Source: Edolisoma coerulescens (taxonomy: Eukaryota; Chordata; Aves; Passeriformes; Campephagidae). Taken from it: DNA of 64,000 nucleotides. The notes beneath the pieces were generated by a model. That model was not told the DNA's origin. It did no database searches and was given only the letters and a program-made list of their open reading frames with translations. The translations under genes were made by a program, and so were the position numbers. Of the stretch, positions 27,391 to 40,700 are shown piece by piece; the stretch's first letter is position 1, and the number at the start of each line of letters is the position of its first letter. The stretch spans positions 558,001 through 622,000 of the forward strand of contig VWZW01007674.1 in the NCBI GenBank assembly GCA_013397115.1. Direction: 5' to 3'.

Positions 27391-30300
27391 TGAGCACCTT
27401 AATTCAAGGCATGAAGAGTGGACAATGAGAGGCATCATAATAACACACTTTTTTTGACTGTTTCTGCACTACACACAGAGTCACACAGCAGCAATTAAAC
27501 ATGCAAAATCCTGTGCAGCAGGGACTGGATTCAGCATAAAGCCTGGTAGGTCTGTTCACTGGCTGCACAAAATTCATCAGCACAGTTCTTGAAAACAGAG
27601 TTGCTTTCTTGAAGCTACTCTCCTGCCCCTAGTTCCAGTCGATGTAGTGAAACTCACGGTAGCATTTAAGCAGTGACTGTAAGAAGGTGTGGTTCCTTAC
27701 CACCAAGTCTGTAATGAAGAGAAGCAAATATAGGGCAGATTGTGGCTCCTTTCTTAAGGAGGTGTGTTAGGATAGAGGAAGGAATCTCTGAGGCACATTG
27801 CACAGGATACAGAGGTCTCCTGCTCAGGGCTGCCCTGGTCATCAGCACAACGTCCACTGCCAGTTTTGAAGCCCTGTCCTGGACAGGGGACAGAACTAAG
27901 CAGGGCAGTAAAGTCATCCACCAAATTTCTACAAGAAATTTGTGTGGCAAACTTGACCATTGTGTGTAACAGCTTGAACAATTTTTTTTTTTTTTTGCAC
28001 ATAATAGATGAGCATCACTTCAAACCATAGCTGGAAGATGATGTCCTTGGGACCACTGCAAATACCAACCTCCTAGAAAACCTTTCCCAACACAAAACAG
28101 CTTTATGCTTCCTCCTTGAAGATGAACAGCACGATGCCTACATTCCACTTTTAGGCACGTGACTCATGGGCTGGCCTTTTCCATCCCTTTGTCTAACAAG
28201 TATGATGTGAAAGACAAGAATATGTTTTCCTTGTGTGTGCTAATCATTACTGCGAAAATGAGAGTGCAAGGGTGAAACAGTCATTTAGGGCAACATGAAA
28301 GTTGATTCTTAAGCCAATATTTTATATATCAACAGAGCCTGAGTCCCATCTAACCCCCCTTTGCACACCTTGTGCTGTTGTTAACAGCTGGTCAGAATGT
28401 GACAGGTTTCAAAATGAAGTACTTTACATGTTCTGTTGGTGAACAAACCACCATGTCAGAAAAGTGAATGAACCACCATACCAGGAAAACAATGGAAACT
28501 GAAGTTCACTTACCAGATTCTAATTTATCCTGATCAGTTTAGAATAAAAAAGAAAACACAAAATAGGGAACAACTCAAATTACTGTAGCAGAAACGGATG
28601 GTAAGGGTGGGAGACTGCCTTTGTTGTGTTTGATGATGAAGCATGTTGAGCGCTGTTGTTGGGCATTTAGGACTAAGTGCATCCAGGTCACACAAAGCCC
28701 ACAGGATCTTTAGGAGAAAGTCTGTCTGAAAGAAGCAGGGAGGGAGAAGAGCTGGTGAGGTCAGTTTAGCTGCTCACAGACAGACAGGCAGACCCCAAAG
28801 GAATTATTCTCAGGCTTCCCCTCGAGATCTCCTTGCCAAACTCAGTGGGCACAGAACCTGTGAGCCAATGAGCAAAATAAATGGGATTACATTTCTCAGT
28901 CCCTACCAGTTCCTGAGAGAAGGAAGTGGGAATGGGAATGGCACTGGAGATGGAATCTATTGGAGCAAACAGCACCTGCATACACTGTCTCTTAGCCTAA
29001 ACAATTGGGCTCTCATGATAAAGCTTTCACTCAAGACCCCTAGAAAACATTTAAAATCCAGCTTCAAAAAATGTTGCCAGAATAAGACCCTGGATGAAGC
29101 AGACAACAGGTCTGACTTGGCACGACAAATCCTGCTTAGCAACCCAAGGGTTAAAAGTCTATGAGCCAGAGCAGCAGGCTCTTCACTTCTGCTTCCTCCC
29201 AAAGCAGTAACCCACAAAGCTTCAATGGGACACTTGTGCAGTTTGTGTCCACGCTGCAATAGCCTGGTGCAGAGGTATCCTGGACACTCTCTTGCCCTTT
29301 CCTGCCTCTACTCTTCACTGGAAGGAGTAGGAGGAAGAGGGACTTCCTTCCATTACCAGAGGGCGGAAAAGCAATCAGATGCCCCAAGCCCTGATACCCA
29401 TTTAGTCTATACAAACTTGAACACACAGAAGGGCCTCTGCCTCACACCTCCCCTCAGGAACAAGAACACAATTATCACCAGCTTTGGCACCTGCTGCGGA
29501 AGATGTGTCTTACTCTCTTTTGCCATGAGAGTCCTCCCACTGTTCCCACTGCACCCCTTCCCAAACTCTTTCTTTCCACTTTTTCACATTGGGTCTGGAA
29601 AAGAAGTCTTGTTCTTGTTTTTCCAGATGTGAGCCTTCTCATCCAAAATCCCAGCCTTATGCCCAAGGATATCACACCAGGCCCCACAAGCTATCCTCTC
29701 CAGGGAACACTGTGGATAGCTAATTGCTCTCATGTCCTTCATTTGCTAAGGTATGCCCATCCCAGTAGTTCTCAGGGACCAGGACCAGTGGTAGCTGCCA
29801 GCTGGAAGTTCTTTGGGTCAGAAACTGCTCGATTAGTACAAGGAAATCACAGCCTAGTGGGAGCTACTTACAATACTGATTTCTAGTTAATAGTAATTTT
29901 TTAAGGAATTAATTAAAGGAAATGTCTTTAATTTGTATTACAATCTGTCTTTCCATGTCTTCATTTCCCTTCTGGCCTACAAAACCTCTTTTCATACCTT
30001 ACCATGTCTCTACCATGCTTCCTATTCATTCCCCAACGTCCTTTCGGCAGTCATTTCCCCCAACAGGGCCTTCCCTAATCAGCCCTCCTTCAATAAAACA
30101 CTTCTGCCTTAGAATCCAGGCAATCATCTTCTCCGAGTTTTCTTGTGTCACCATTCCTTGTAGCCAGCCTTTAGATTTGTTTTCACACCCTCCAAAGGAC
30201 TTGGAAGTTTGCCCCCACCACTACTGTCTTATTCTTCATTAGTATATGAGTAGAGCACTGCCACATGAACTTATATTTTAGAAGAGTCCCTATTACAATT

Positions 30301-31529
30301 ACAGGGAAAGCAAGAGATTAGTGAGGAAAAAAACCTGCATACATGCCCCTATCCCATGAGAATACCAGTTTCTTCGAATCAAAAAACTGCAAACCTTTTA
30401 AAGGATCAGATGCCTTCTTATCTGCAGCCCTTTTCTTTGACTTATTCTCAAAGCAAAGTAGCACACACATGTATGCACACTCATTTTCTTTCCAATCCTT
30501 CCCTCAGTCCTGACCTCTTGCCCTGCTTCAACAGTGGTAACCCATCACTTCACTTTGTCAGGGGTTTGACTATCTTTCTCCATCTCATTTTGGCCTTTCC
30601 AGGGATTAAAGAAATACAATATCCTAACACCTAGAAATATTTCTATTTTCTTCCACTAAAAATAACATCAGGTGAGGAAAAACTGGGACTGAGCTCGGAA
30701 GATTGGCAAGGAGACTGTTCCTAGGCCTCTTAAAAAGAAGGGTTAAACTGCAGGAGGGGACTCAAAATTAACCCTTTCGCGGTATTATCAACTGCCCTCA
30801 AACTTCTAGATGATGGTTTTCAGAGACCCAAAAGGCAGAGAAAAATCTTTGACTAGAACTGGAATTGCACACGGACAAAGGAAAGTGAAACTAAGGTACA
30901 ATACTCACATAAACTGAAATATTAATACTAAATTAGCATTTGTCTTTCTATTTTAGTTTAACATATTCTGCTTCATTTTCATGGGTACTTCAAGTGTTCC
31001 ATACACCCTTCAGTACTTCACTCAAAAAGTGGCATATCTTCAACTAAAATGCTTGTTTTCTTGGAGGGGTGGGTGTGGTGTGTGCTGGGCTTTGGTTGTG
31101 GTTGTTTTCGGTTTTTTTTAATCTGTGATTCTGCTTCATGACTGGATGCCTTTGGTCACTGGGCAGAGTGTGAAATAGTGCAACATACACAGACAATCAG
31201 AAGTAACATGAACAAGGGAAGCCTGAGACAAGACCACCCTCTGAGCACACTCCCTGGCAGCACAGGCGGGATGGATGCCCTTTGCACAGAGCTACTGTTT
31301 GCATAGCATAGGATATCTGTTTGCCAGGCCATGCTTAGGTGCCTCTCTACACTTATGCAAAGAGCAAGAGGGCATGGTGGCCTTCATGCAGAATTTACAC
31401 GTGGGCAAGAGGAAACTACATAAAATTGAGAGCAAGACGTCATTCAAATAACCATTTTTTTCCAAGTCAAGAAGTAGCTGTAACTGGCACACAAGCAGCT
31501 TAGAGTGTAAGTGGAAACAAATTCCAGGG
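27391..31529. other. Intronic DNA, no recognised gene
   Basis: Holds a 15-base T run at 27982-27996. Several open frames near 28868-29886 (up to 135 aa) overlap on both strands, have no recognisable domains and are taken as chance. No RNA gene or repeat family was recognised. Confidence 0.5.
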
Positions 31530-31720
31530 TGTCATGGTTTAATCCCAGCTGGCAACTAAGTACCACACAGCCACTCACTCACTCCACACGCATCCTGCAG
31601 TGGGGAATAGAATCAGGGAAAAAAAAAAAGTAAAACTCGTGGGTTCCGATAAGAACAGTTAAATAGTTGGCACAAAATAAAATATAATAATACCAGTACT
31701 AATTATTTTACTGCCAGCCT
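31530..31720 (-). mobile_element. Avian endogenous retrovirus LTR fragment (solo, truncated)
   Basis: It starts with tgtcatggtttaatcccagc and runs through ggcaactaagtaccacacag, a cactcactc run, an A-rich stretch, and agtaaaactcgtgggtt. I recognise this order from an LTR common in bird genomes, whose outer end is the tgtcatgg terminus seen here in reverse complement. Only part of the LTR can be followed; similarity fades after the A/T-rich ataataatacc block near 31700. No retroviral genes are seen nearby. The family name is not asserted. Confidence 0.65.
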
Positions 31721-32999
31721 CTCCTCACAATCCACATGTCTTCCTAGCAGCCAGCTGCCAGCTGCAGGGGCCCTGTGGACCCATCAGCAAGCACTGGAAA
31801 CATGCAATAATATCAAGAAGCAATTGCACATCTTTTGCCTTCACATTTGCAATGTAGACTTGCATTCACATTGTGACTACCCCCATATCCAGTAGGAGTA
31901 CTCTACGTGGAAGCACCAAGCAGATACATTAATAGGAGCTGCTGATTTCTTCTGCTGTGGTGAGGTTCTCTATAGGAACCTCGCAGTCCCAGCTATTTCA
32001 TTTGAAAAGTGTTTAGCAGTTTATTAGTCAAACTTAGAGGAGGTTTGCACAAGCACCTGGGTCCTCTCCCATACTTCCTGACCTGTGGCAGCTTTGAGGC
32101 AGAGGCCTGATGCAATCCCAGCACTTGAATCCCAGTAGTAAAGGCGATCAGGTAGGTCTTCTTGGTCTTGCTGCTAAAGTCTGTGTTTCATCTCTAAAGA
32201 TTTCTCAAAAATGTGATATCTAAGAGCTCAAATGCTGATACATAAAAGGAGCACATCAGAGCTTCCTCCCGACTGTAGAAAGCTGTGTGAATACCTAGCT
32301 AGCACACTGAGAAAGGTGGATATTGTTATTTCTTTTACCCAATGTGTACAGTGTCTTGGAACCATCTACAGATATCTGATCAAGTGCCTGATATGCAATT
32401 GTTAATCATTCCACTGAATACCTGTCTTCTCATCAGAATCTCTGTCTTCTCATCAGAATTCAGGCATGCTACTGCACAGCATGAAGAGATGACAACCACC
32501 TTATGTGCAAGTGCCATCAGTTGCCTTTTATTATAAATATTAACTTATAAGACATGTCTGCAAATGGCCACAGGAACAGAAAGAGAGCCACATGGAAGAA
32601 CAAAGGTCACCTGTGATGGTGAATCTGAGACATGACTGGAAAATTCATTCCACAAATAGTGAGCTAGTGAGAGCAAAAAAAAGCAAAATGGAACTGCAAC
32701 AGGACAGAAAAGACAATAAAAATAATGCTTCCTCTAGTCAGATCAGACCACTGCAGATTTTCCAGGGGTTCACCCTGACAGCTTTGACACACGCACCCCA
32801 AACGAGTGACTAATAAGTATAGAAACAACTAATTAAGATTTTTTTTTTCCTCTAGAATGAATCTGAATATAGGTTTAATTCATGCTCAGTCTGAGAGAGA
32901 GGCCTATGAACAGACATTAGAGACAGTAAATTTCTTAAATGTAATGCCCATTAAAAAAATCAGCATCAAACACTTTGCATTCACTCACAAGTTTAAGCA
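31721..32999. other. Intronic DNA with small repeats
   Basis: Includes a 7-bp perfect stem with a 7-base loop at 31962-31982 (gaggttc / gaacctc) and a two-copy 20-bp tandem duplication at 32421-32460. No exon or RNA gene was recognised. Confidence 0.5.
32421..32460. repeat. Two-copy 20-bp tandem duplication
   Basis: Two adjacent 20-base units share ctgtcttctcatcagaat exactly and differ only at the first and last base. It looks like a simple local duplication with no evident function. Confidence 0.9.
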
Positions 33000-33185
33000 C
33001 TTATTTAGCACTTTACAACCGTGTATCTCAAACTTCTCTTTAAGAAGAGACATAAAGGATTTTATGTATTCTTTGCATAGGGAAACACTAAAGCACAGGA
33101 CTTGTCTGAAAATATACAGAAAGTCAGTGGTGTAGGCAGAAACTAAATGCAAGTCTCTGCATTACCACTCTGGATCATGCCATTT
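33000..33185 (+). mobile_element. Ancient MIR/CORE-SINE relic
   Basis: Segments fall in MIR order. First is ttagcactttacaacc. Then comes gggaaacactaaagcacagg, matching the gaggaaactgaggcacagag type segment, followed by acttgtc and aagtcagtggtgtaggcaga. The tail, aactaaatgcaagtctctgc, parallels the MIR 3' part. Very diverged. It lies about 260 bp from the ancient CR1 listed next. Confidence 0.72.
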
Positions 33186-33447
33186 CCTCTGTACAGAAGC
33201 CAAAATGTATGTTTAATAAACAGGTTGTCTCAGGTTGTTGCAAGACCTGGGTGAACTGGCACACCAACTTCCCCCTAGGGTTGACATGCAGGAGCAAACA
33301 TTGCAAAGAACAAAATAAAGCTCTGTTTATTCAGCCAGTAATCATAATTCCATCTTGCATTTCTGGGTCTCTTATTTTGAAACTTCTCGAGGCTTTTCTT
33401 GCAACACTTCTAAGTACTATGTGACTGCCAGAGACCTTGAAACAAAA

Positions 33448-34745
33448 ATGGCCATATCAGGTCAGACCAAAGGTCCATCTAATGCAGTCTTAAACTTAGG
33501 CCAGTAAGGAATCCCTAAAGAGGCACACAAAATATGGATATAGTGATATTCTGCAGGCAATATACTTGTATATCCTCTTGGCCTCTGATGAACTGTGATT
33601 CAGGTATCAAGGAATTCAAAAGCCATTGAAGGATCTACCTTCTGTAAAGCTGATGTTTTTTGAGCCCAGGTAAACTTTAATATCCCATACATCCCACTGT
33701 AAAGAATTTCACAGGCTTATTTAGCAAAAATGTATCTCCTTTTGTTCCTTTTGAACCAGACTCTTGATAATCTCATTTGATGTCCTAGCTTTTGACTTCA
33801 AGAGGGAGAATGAACATCCATCCATCCCCTATTTGCCCCCTCCACGATGCTCCTGATCTCAGGAACCTCTCTCATAGAGAGAGACTCAGAAATCTTTTTA
33901 CAGACTGGAAAACCCAAATCAATTTAGTAATTCTTCATACAAAAGTCACTCCTTTTGATCCTCTTTGTTTCTTTCTCAGTACATCTTTCAGCTTACTGTA
34001 TCCTTTTTAACACAGGGAGACCAAACTGCTCACAGTATTCCAGCATGCTTCAAACCTTGGACTTACATAGAATCACAGAAATATAGAATCATTTAGGTTG
34101 GAAAAGACCTTTAAGATCAGTAACGTGTCAAATATAGTCTCATAGTAATGATGTTTGTTTTCTTTCCTTTGATACTCCTATCATTTGGCCTGCATCTCTT
34201 CCTTCTTCTCTCCCTTTCTCTTAAGTATTACCTTATCATTATCTTTACCTATTACTTGAGCACAAATATCATATTTTGGTAGATCTATTATAACTCTAAA
34301 ACTTTTCTTTTCAGTGTCAGTAACCAATTCTGTCCCCATTCCTGTATACATTAATTTGGGATATTTTTCCCTATATGTCTTAATTTACATTTATCTAAAC
34401 TGAACATAAGTAGTCATTTTAATGACCCAAATAATTCAGTTTCATGGGGTTCTTCTTCAACACTTTGCAGCAACCTTGTGTTCTTCCCACATGGAGCATC
34501 CTTAGTATTATCAGCTTAGTTTGCCACCTCCTCTTCACATTCTTTCCCAGATCATTTGCAAATATCAGGCAGCACAGGCCCAATTATTGATCCCACAGAG
34601 CCTCCATGGGTGACCTACCCAGCTGCTTCTAGCCCATGTTTCAAGGGTTTTAACCAAGTGTGCCTCGGGAGGACTTCTCAGGGCCGCTTAGGTTCTTTAA
34701 AAGCTTCAAGAGAAGAACATTATCAAAGCCATTTGCAAACCAGGC
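33448..34745 (-). mobile_element. Ancient, heavily decayed CR1-type LINE with RT remnant
   Basis: Segments matching an old reptile/bird CR1 lineage occur in order over 1.3 kb. They are a 3' end with ggccatatcaggtcagacca and aaggtccatct, then agccattgaaggatctacct, the aagaatttcacaggcttatt block, the cacagtattccagcatg block, a cagtaaccaattctgtcccc segment, and cagatcatttgcaaatat with the following cccaattattgatccc. At the right, 34740-34680 read on the minus strand encodes FANGFDNVLLLKLLKNLSG. This aligns with the conserved F-x-x-A-F-D-x-V segment of CR1 reverse transcriptase. Many indels make it non-functional. A younger CR1 tail sits inside it at about 34067-34128. Confidence 0.8.
34067..34128 (-). 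mobile_element. Young CR1 3' tail nested in the ancient LINE
   Basis: A roughly 60-bp CR1 terminus in reverse complement (atagaatcatttaggttgga, aaagacctttaagatca) interrupts the older element. The older element's sequence resumes after it with aaatatagtctcatag. It is very short and 5'-truncated. Confidence 0.8.
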
Positions 34746-37700
34746 TGAGTGTCCTGGTGGCTGCCAAGTGGGAGTGGCTGCCACTGGAGGAAAGCTCCCA
34801 GCTGCATGTGCCATTCCCATTTTCCCTGCCCTCCTGGCTGGAAAAAGAGAAGCAGAACTCATCCTCCCCTCATTCTCCATTCCTGCTCTTCCTACTTCTT
34901 CCTTCCCCATAACTGGAATAGCACTGGCCTTGACCCCTTATCCTGCAGCTTTGCCTGCACTGCCGGGAGGCCCCAGGTTCCCTTAGAGCACAGGCATCTG
35001 CAGTCCCAGGAAGCACCGGTGCCACAGGAGTAGGTGATGCCCTACATAAGCATGCTGATGAGTGATTTTGTAAGAATTATTGCTATAGAGGTGTGTGACC
35101 AGCTTAAAGCAGAAAAAAATGCTTCACACAAGCACTGTCCCGTACTGTGTGGCTACAGTTTTATTGTAGCGTAACTTTCATCACCATTTAAACAATCTCC
35201 AGCCAAGCAAAGGTCTACCAGCCCCCGGACTCCTTAGTGATATCTTGGAACAAATAAGGATTGGATCCCATATCAGTCAGTACAATTAAGTTCACTATCC
35301 TATTTTATGTTTATACATATGTAAAAGGAAACATTGAGTGAAACTCTGAGCAAGCCTGTCAGGAAACAAAACCACTCCATTTAACTCTTAGGTAAGAGGT
35401 ACTTCCTAGGGATCAACAGCACTTTTAGCTCCTCACTGATCTCTCTAAGTGTATCCCCTTCCTAGTGTGAAAGCCCATTGATTCCCCTCCCTGGGGTCAG
35501 GTTCTAGTCTGCACACAAACCCTTGCATAATAATTCTTTCCCATTTTAAGTTCCACACATGAGAAACTGTTAAGAAGTAAACAAAGAAAACAACAAAAAC
35601 CTTCCTAAAATCAAGTGAAGTTTAAATGTAACTGTAGGAAAAAGGAAGAATTCAAAATATTTTAAATTAAAATCTACTTGTGCCTTCTCTGTCTGAATTC
35701 TAACCTCCCATGAAGATGCAGCAGCAGGTCTAGCTGCATGCCAGCTAGAAACTACCCAAGGTAGCACCATTTCACCTGGGCAGAGTTCTTCCCCCTCCCT
35801 ATTTAGTGGGTTGATTTTTTTACTCCCTTAATCCAAAACTAATTTAAGTGTGATCCAGTGGAGACTTCCAGCGCCAGCTGTCCCCCTGGTACTAGGTACC
35901 ATTACTTGTAGTGTTCATTTATGGATGCTCTTGGTCTTGTTTTTGTGCTCTTTTTTTTTTTAAATCCTTCACAAACAGAAAATAATCTGAGGGTATATGA
36001 CATCCAAAACATCACAGAGTAGCTCCAAATCTCACACTAGAAAGATGAAAATTTCTGAATAGTACCATCCTGAAATGGCTTAGTGAAGCAAAGTGCCTGC
36101 AACAACTTCTGTGCAGGAATGTACTGGGAAATTTAAAGGCAGTGGCTGCTCTCTATCATCTCAGTGTAGGAAACCACTCAGGATGAGCATAGCTCACCTG
36201 ACAGAAGCAGTTCTGCAGGTAGTTCAAACTGCCATGCAGGATTGTAAGGCACAGGAGAACCATTTGAAAGCAGAGAGAATTAATTGTACAGTTGGTATTA
36301 GCATATGGATGAAACATTGCTTTAAAAGTTCAAACAGCAACTGTCAGCTGAACAAAGTTGGCAGAAGAGTAACAAATGAGTTTTGCAATTGTGCTATTTT
36401 TACTATGTAATACCAGTACTGTATAAAAGAACAAATGTTGTGTATAAGTTCAATGCCAAACCTAAACCATTGCTAACAGTGTTGTTATGATGCAATTAAA
36501 ATGTCACCATCACTATTTGCTGAAAAGGATTTTATCCCCTTCCCCAAGCAAGTGTTTTTATTACTGGAGTTTTACTAGGCATGTTTGTGAAAAAGAAAGG
36601 TGAAGGAATAACCCAACTCAAATATTTAAAAACATTTAACCGTTCTGGCTCATTGACAACTGTATGCTCTCCCTGTGATTTTTTAAGAGCTGCTGACGCT
36701 TCATGGAAAAAACTTTGAAAAACATATTATTGAAAAACAATTTTGCCAATGTGTCATATTTTCTGTCTTATCCCTTCTCTTGCTTTTCACTAGTAGAAGA
36801 ATCCACATGAAAACAGAACATTGATTCTTTAGGTAGACAGAATTTGGATCTGAGCTCTGCCAAAGCATGTGGGTGTTTGGATCCTGTCCATTAAAGACAT
36901 TTAACTTCAGATCCAGGTTCAATCTTCAAAGCTCACAAGGAGTGCTGAGATCCAGGATTTTTTTCTGACCCACCCCTGTTACTAAGAAGTAATATGCTGT
37001 CTGTCCTGCCTGTTAAGCTATAGGCTTCTGCTAAGGATCTCATAGGTGGCTACTGATGTCAACATTTGCTGCCAAATTATAAGCATCAGGAGCTACTGAA
37101 TATCTGAGAAGGACCAAGAGCCTGAAAAATTAAGGAGGGGGGAGGAGGGTGGGTAGAATAAAAGGAATTTTCTCTGGTAGTACAGTTGTCTTGAAATAAC
37201 ATAGACTTCGTTTTTGTCTCACACTGGCATAACTTTTGGACTTCAGTGAAATCACACTGACTGAGTACAAACAAAAACCACAGTCTGTATGAAGCTGAAG
37301 GGGTTTTTTTCACATTCAGTGTGTTGAAACAACACATTCCAGCCCAGACATAGAAGCTCCTGCTGCTTTGTAAGCACAGAAAACAGAGGGTTACCCCAAA
37401 TATCCCACTCTGCAAATTACTGTCAGTGGAGAAGAAGAGCAAGACAATCTTTTTCAGCTCAAAAAGATGCCAAACTGGACATAATTTCAAAATAGAATCA
37501 AATTTCAGTATGGCTTTGGCTCTTTTCCTGATTTAGCTATGCTGGGCAGAGCAATGGAAATGCTGGGTAGATACCTTCCCTGTGAATGTGCAAGAGGGCA
37601 TGCTTTTCATGTGACCTTGCCCCTCTTTTTATCAAAACACTTCTTACTTTCACTGACATTTACCCCAAGGACACTGAAGCAAAGTAAGAGAGGAAAACTA

Positions 37701-40700
37701 GCATGCACAGTGCCTGCCTGCTCCAAGAAAAGCTTTTCATCAGTGGATTTACCAACAACTGGGACATCTGAGGATGACTGACAAAATTTTAAGTGCCCAG
37801 GGTTTGTGTTTTATTGTTGCCAAGTCATGAGACAAAACGCACAAATCTAGGAGAGGACTGCAAAACTAGAATTTTGTGAGGGGCAAGCTGACACCTACCA
37901 TATGCATTGGGAGAAAGAAGAAAACAGCAACATTACGTAAAGCAGCCTCCAAATTCCTGAAGTGCCATCCATCTGCCAACCTCTTATATATATTGTGTAG
38001 TATCACAGTTTTAGACAACTTGTCACACAGGCTTCAAAGGGCTACTTAATTTAACTGGGGAGAGGTGAGTTTGTTCACAGAACTCCACTCTGAAGAACCA
38101 GTGACTAGCAGCAACTGCTAGGTGAAATGGAAAAAAATTACCAACAACTCTACTTCTAGTTCTCCACTGTCTTGCACTTCATGTGGTCATTTACATCTGG
38201 GCAAAGTGTAACACTTCCAAACCACAGAAGCAGTAATTTAAACTCACTTCCACTGCATTAGGCAGAAGACTGAAGAATCAAGCCCCCTCTTACAAGCAAA
38301 ATGTCCCTGACAATGAATGATGAGTAAAATACAGGCTGTGTAATTCCACTTGTTTTGGAAAGCAGTCAATTTAGAAAGGTTACCATAAGACAGCAGCAAA
38401 AATCTGCCCCTGAACTCCCAACATCTCAAGCCATAGCCTTGTCAATAGTACACAGGGTGCAAAAGATTATGGCCAGCTCGGGCCATTAGTTTCCTTTCTG
38501 GGCAGGAATCCCAGCATAACAGATACTTATGCATATTCTGTCCTCATTTTATCTAATTACAAATATCTCTCCAGGGATGGAGAGGGGAGAAGAGGTTTGA
38601 TCACACAATTTTAGGTCACTTATGCAAGGTCTTGCTGGGATATGCATTGATTCAAAGACTGCTATAATATTTTAAAAGTTCCCAGAGCCCTATAATAAGG
38701 AAAAAAAAGGAATATATGTCTCATTTTTTCCTACTTATATGAGTTTGTGAAACTGACCAGTAGAAAAGACTGGAATCATGTACTGCTATAAATCAGTAAG
38801 AAGCATATGGAAATGTTTAAAATGCAAGGACATCGATAAACAAACAATACCTTGTTTTCCTAAACACCATCTGTAAATACAGCCTTTTTTTCCTATATTA
38901 TACCTAATATATGTATATTTGTGTGCATGCATACTACACACAGTTTTCTCTGAATAAGACCAATAATGTTGGAGAAAAATGGAATAAGGTAATTTAAAAA
39001 AAAAATCAACTTTATGTAGCTCATTTGGATTTTTTCTTAATGGTTGCAACTCTAGTGAAAGATGCAACTATGTTTCACACTGATGAAATCTTAAAAGCCA
39101 CATTTAGGCATGATCTAATTAAGCAAAACAACTTAATATTAAACAGAATCACCCCCGCTTTCCCTAGATCAACATGGCCTAAGTCTTCTGCAATCCAAGA
39201 ATAGGTACAAAATTGTACAATAATCATCACCATCACAAAGTAGTTCAAACCTGTTCCTTACACATGGGAAGAAAGGAATACAGCAGAACTTCCTTTTAGA
39301 GAAAAATGCAAGAATTGTTTGAAACTCATTTGGAAAGACTGGAGAAGTTATTGGCTGAATAATTGCCTTGGAAAAGGACATCAGAATTAAACAGACACCT
39401 TTCAGGAGCAGAAAACAGTAGTAACAGAATTTTAAAAATGGAACTTAAAGGTCAGGAAGTATAGGGAGAATTGCCAAAGTCAAGAGTTAGAACTTGCAAA
39501 AGCTGTTAAAAACCAGCAATATTCTTCAGGCATCAAAATAAAAGCAATCAAAGAAAGTTCACCTGTTTTGCAGTTAGAATGGTACATAGATTAAATGCAA
39601 TATAGGTACAAGCCAAGAACTAAAGGAATGCTGTGCTTCACTGGAATGACTGAGGTGGAAGCTACAATGACATTTGTACAGTCATGGCATAAATTCTGGA
39701 TAATCTCTGCCCAAGAACAGACATAAAACCATACATCTACTAGCAAGTTCTTTAAACAGATACTGCAAGTCATGGTTGCTGCTATATTACCAGAGTATAA
39801 CAGGCAAAACAAGACACTCATTGTTAACTCATAGAACACAAGCCTTGCGAATTATTTCAGTAAGGCTAACTGAGCTAGAGTTTACTCATATGCAGTTTTT
39901 TAAGTGCAAAATGATCAAGAACAGTCTTGAACAAGGAAACAACAAAGACGCAAAATTGATACCTTGTGACAGAGTAACTTGACATCTTGCTTCCATAAGA
40001 TACTTCTTAGCTATTTGGACTTCTAGAGAATGTTTCATACAGTAGTATATGAGAAATTACTGAAAATGGAGAAGATGAGGATTATTAAGAGAATAGTGAG
40101 ATGACTGAAAAAGTACTGAAAGAGGGTTGGACACAGAGACAGTAATTGGCTGATGGGAGGTTACTTCTGGAGTTTTGGAAAGGATTGGTCTGGGAGCTGA
40201 AATCAGTATTTCCATTAATGACCTCAGCACAAAAAGTATATGTGTTCAGAAAAGTTAGCCACTTACACAAGCTGAAGGGACACCAAGGAAATTAAAAGCA
40301 TCAGATAAGAAGAATTAGATGGAGTGAATTCAGTATACATTTCACTTAATAACTTGCAGATCATCATCTCTACAACAGCTGAAAGGACAGAAGAAGAAAC
40401 ATAACAGTCTACCCCAGGATAACTACGAACCAGCAGCACTATACAACCACAAACAAATACAAAAGCAAGGTTTTCCCAGAAGAGGTAAAAAATAAAGTTA
40501 TTGTTTATTAGTTATTAAAGAGGGCAAAACATCACCTGGAACAAAGTACAACTCTGTCTACTCACACTCAAGAAAGCTGAATGCAAGTAATCCAAGCTGG
40601 AATAGAGATGACAAAGACAATAAATACTTCAGTGACCAAAGGAAAGGAAAAGATAGCACAAACAGTTTAATATATCAAAACAAAGACTGATAGGGCTTAC

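Noticed and set aside
34650..34910. 86-aa minus-strand frame
   Set aside because: Its C-terminal part is the reverse transcriptase relic of the ancient LINE; the N-terminal part is unrelated chance sequence.
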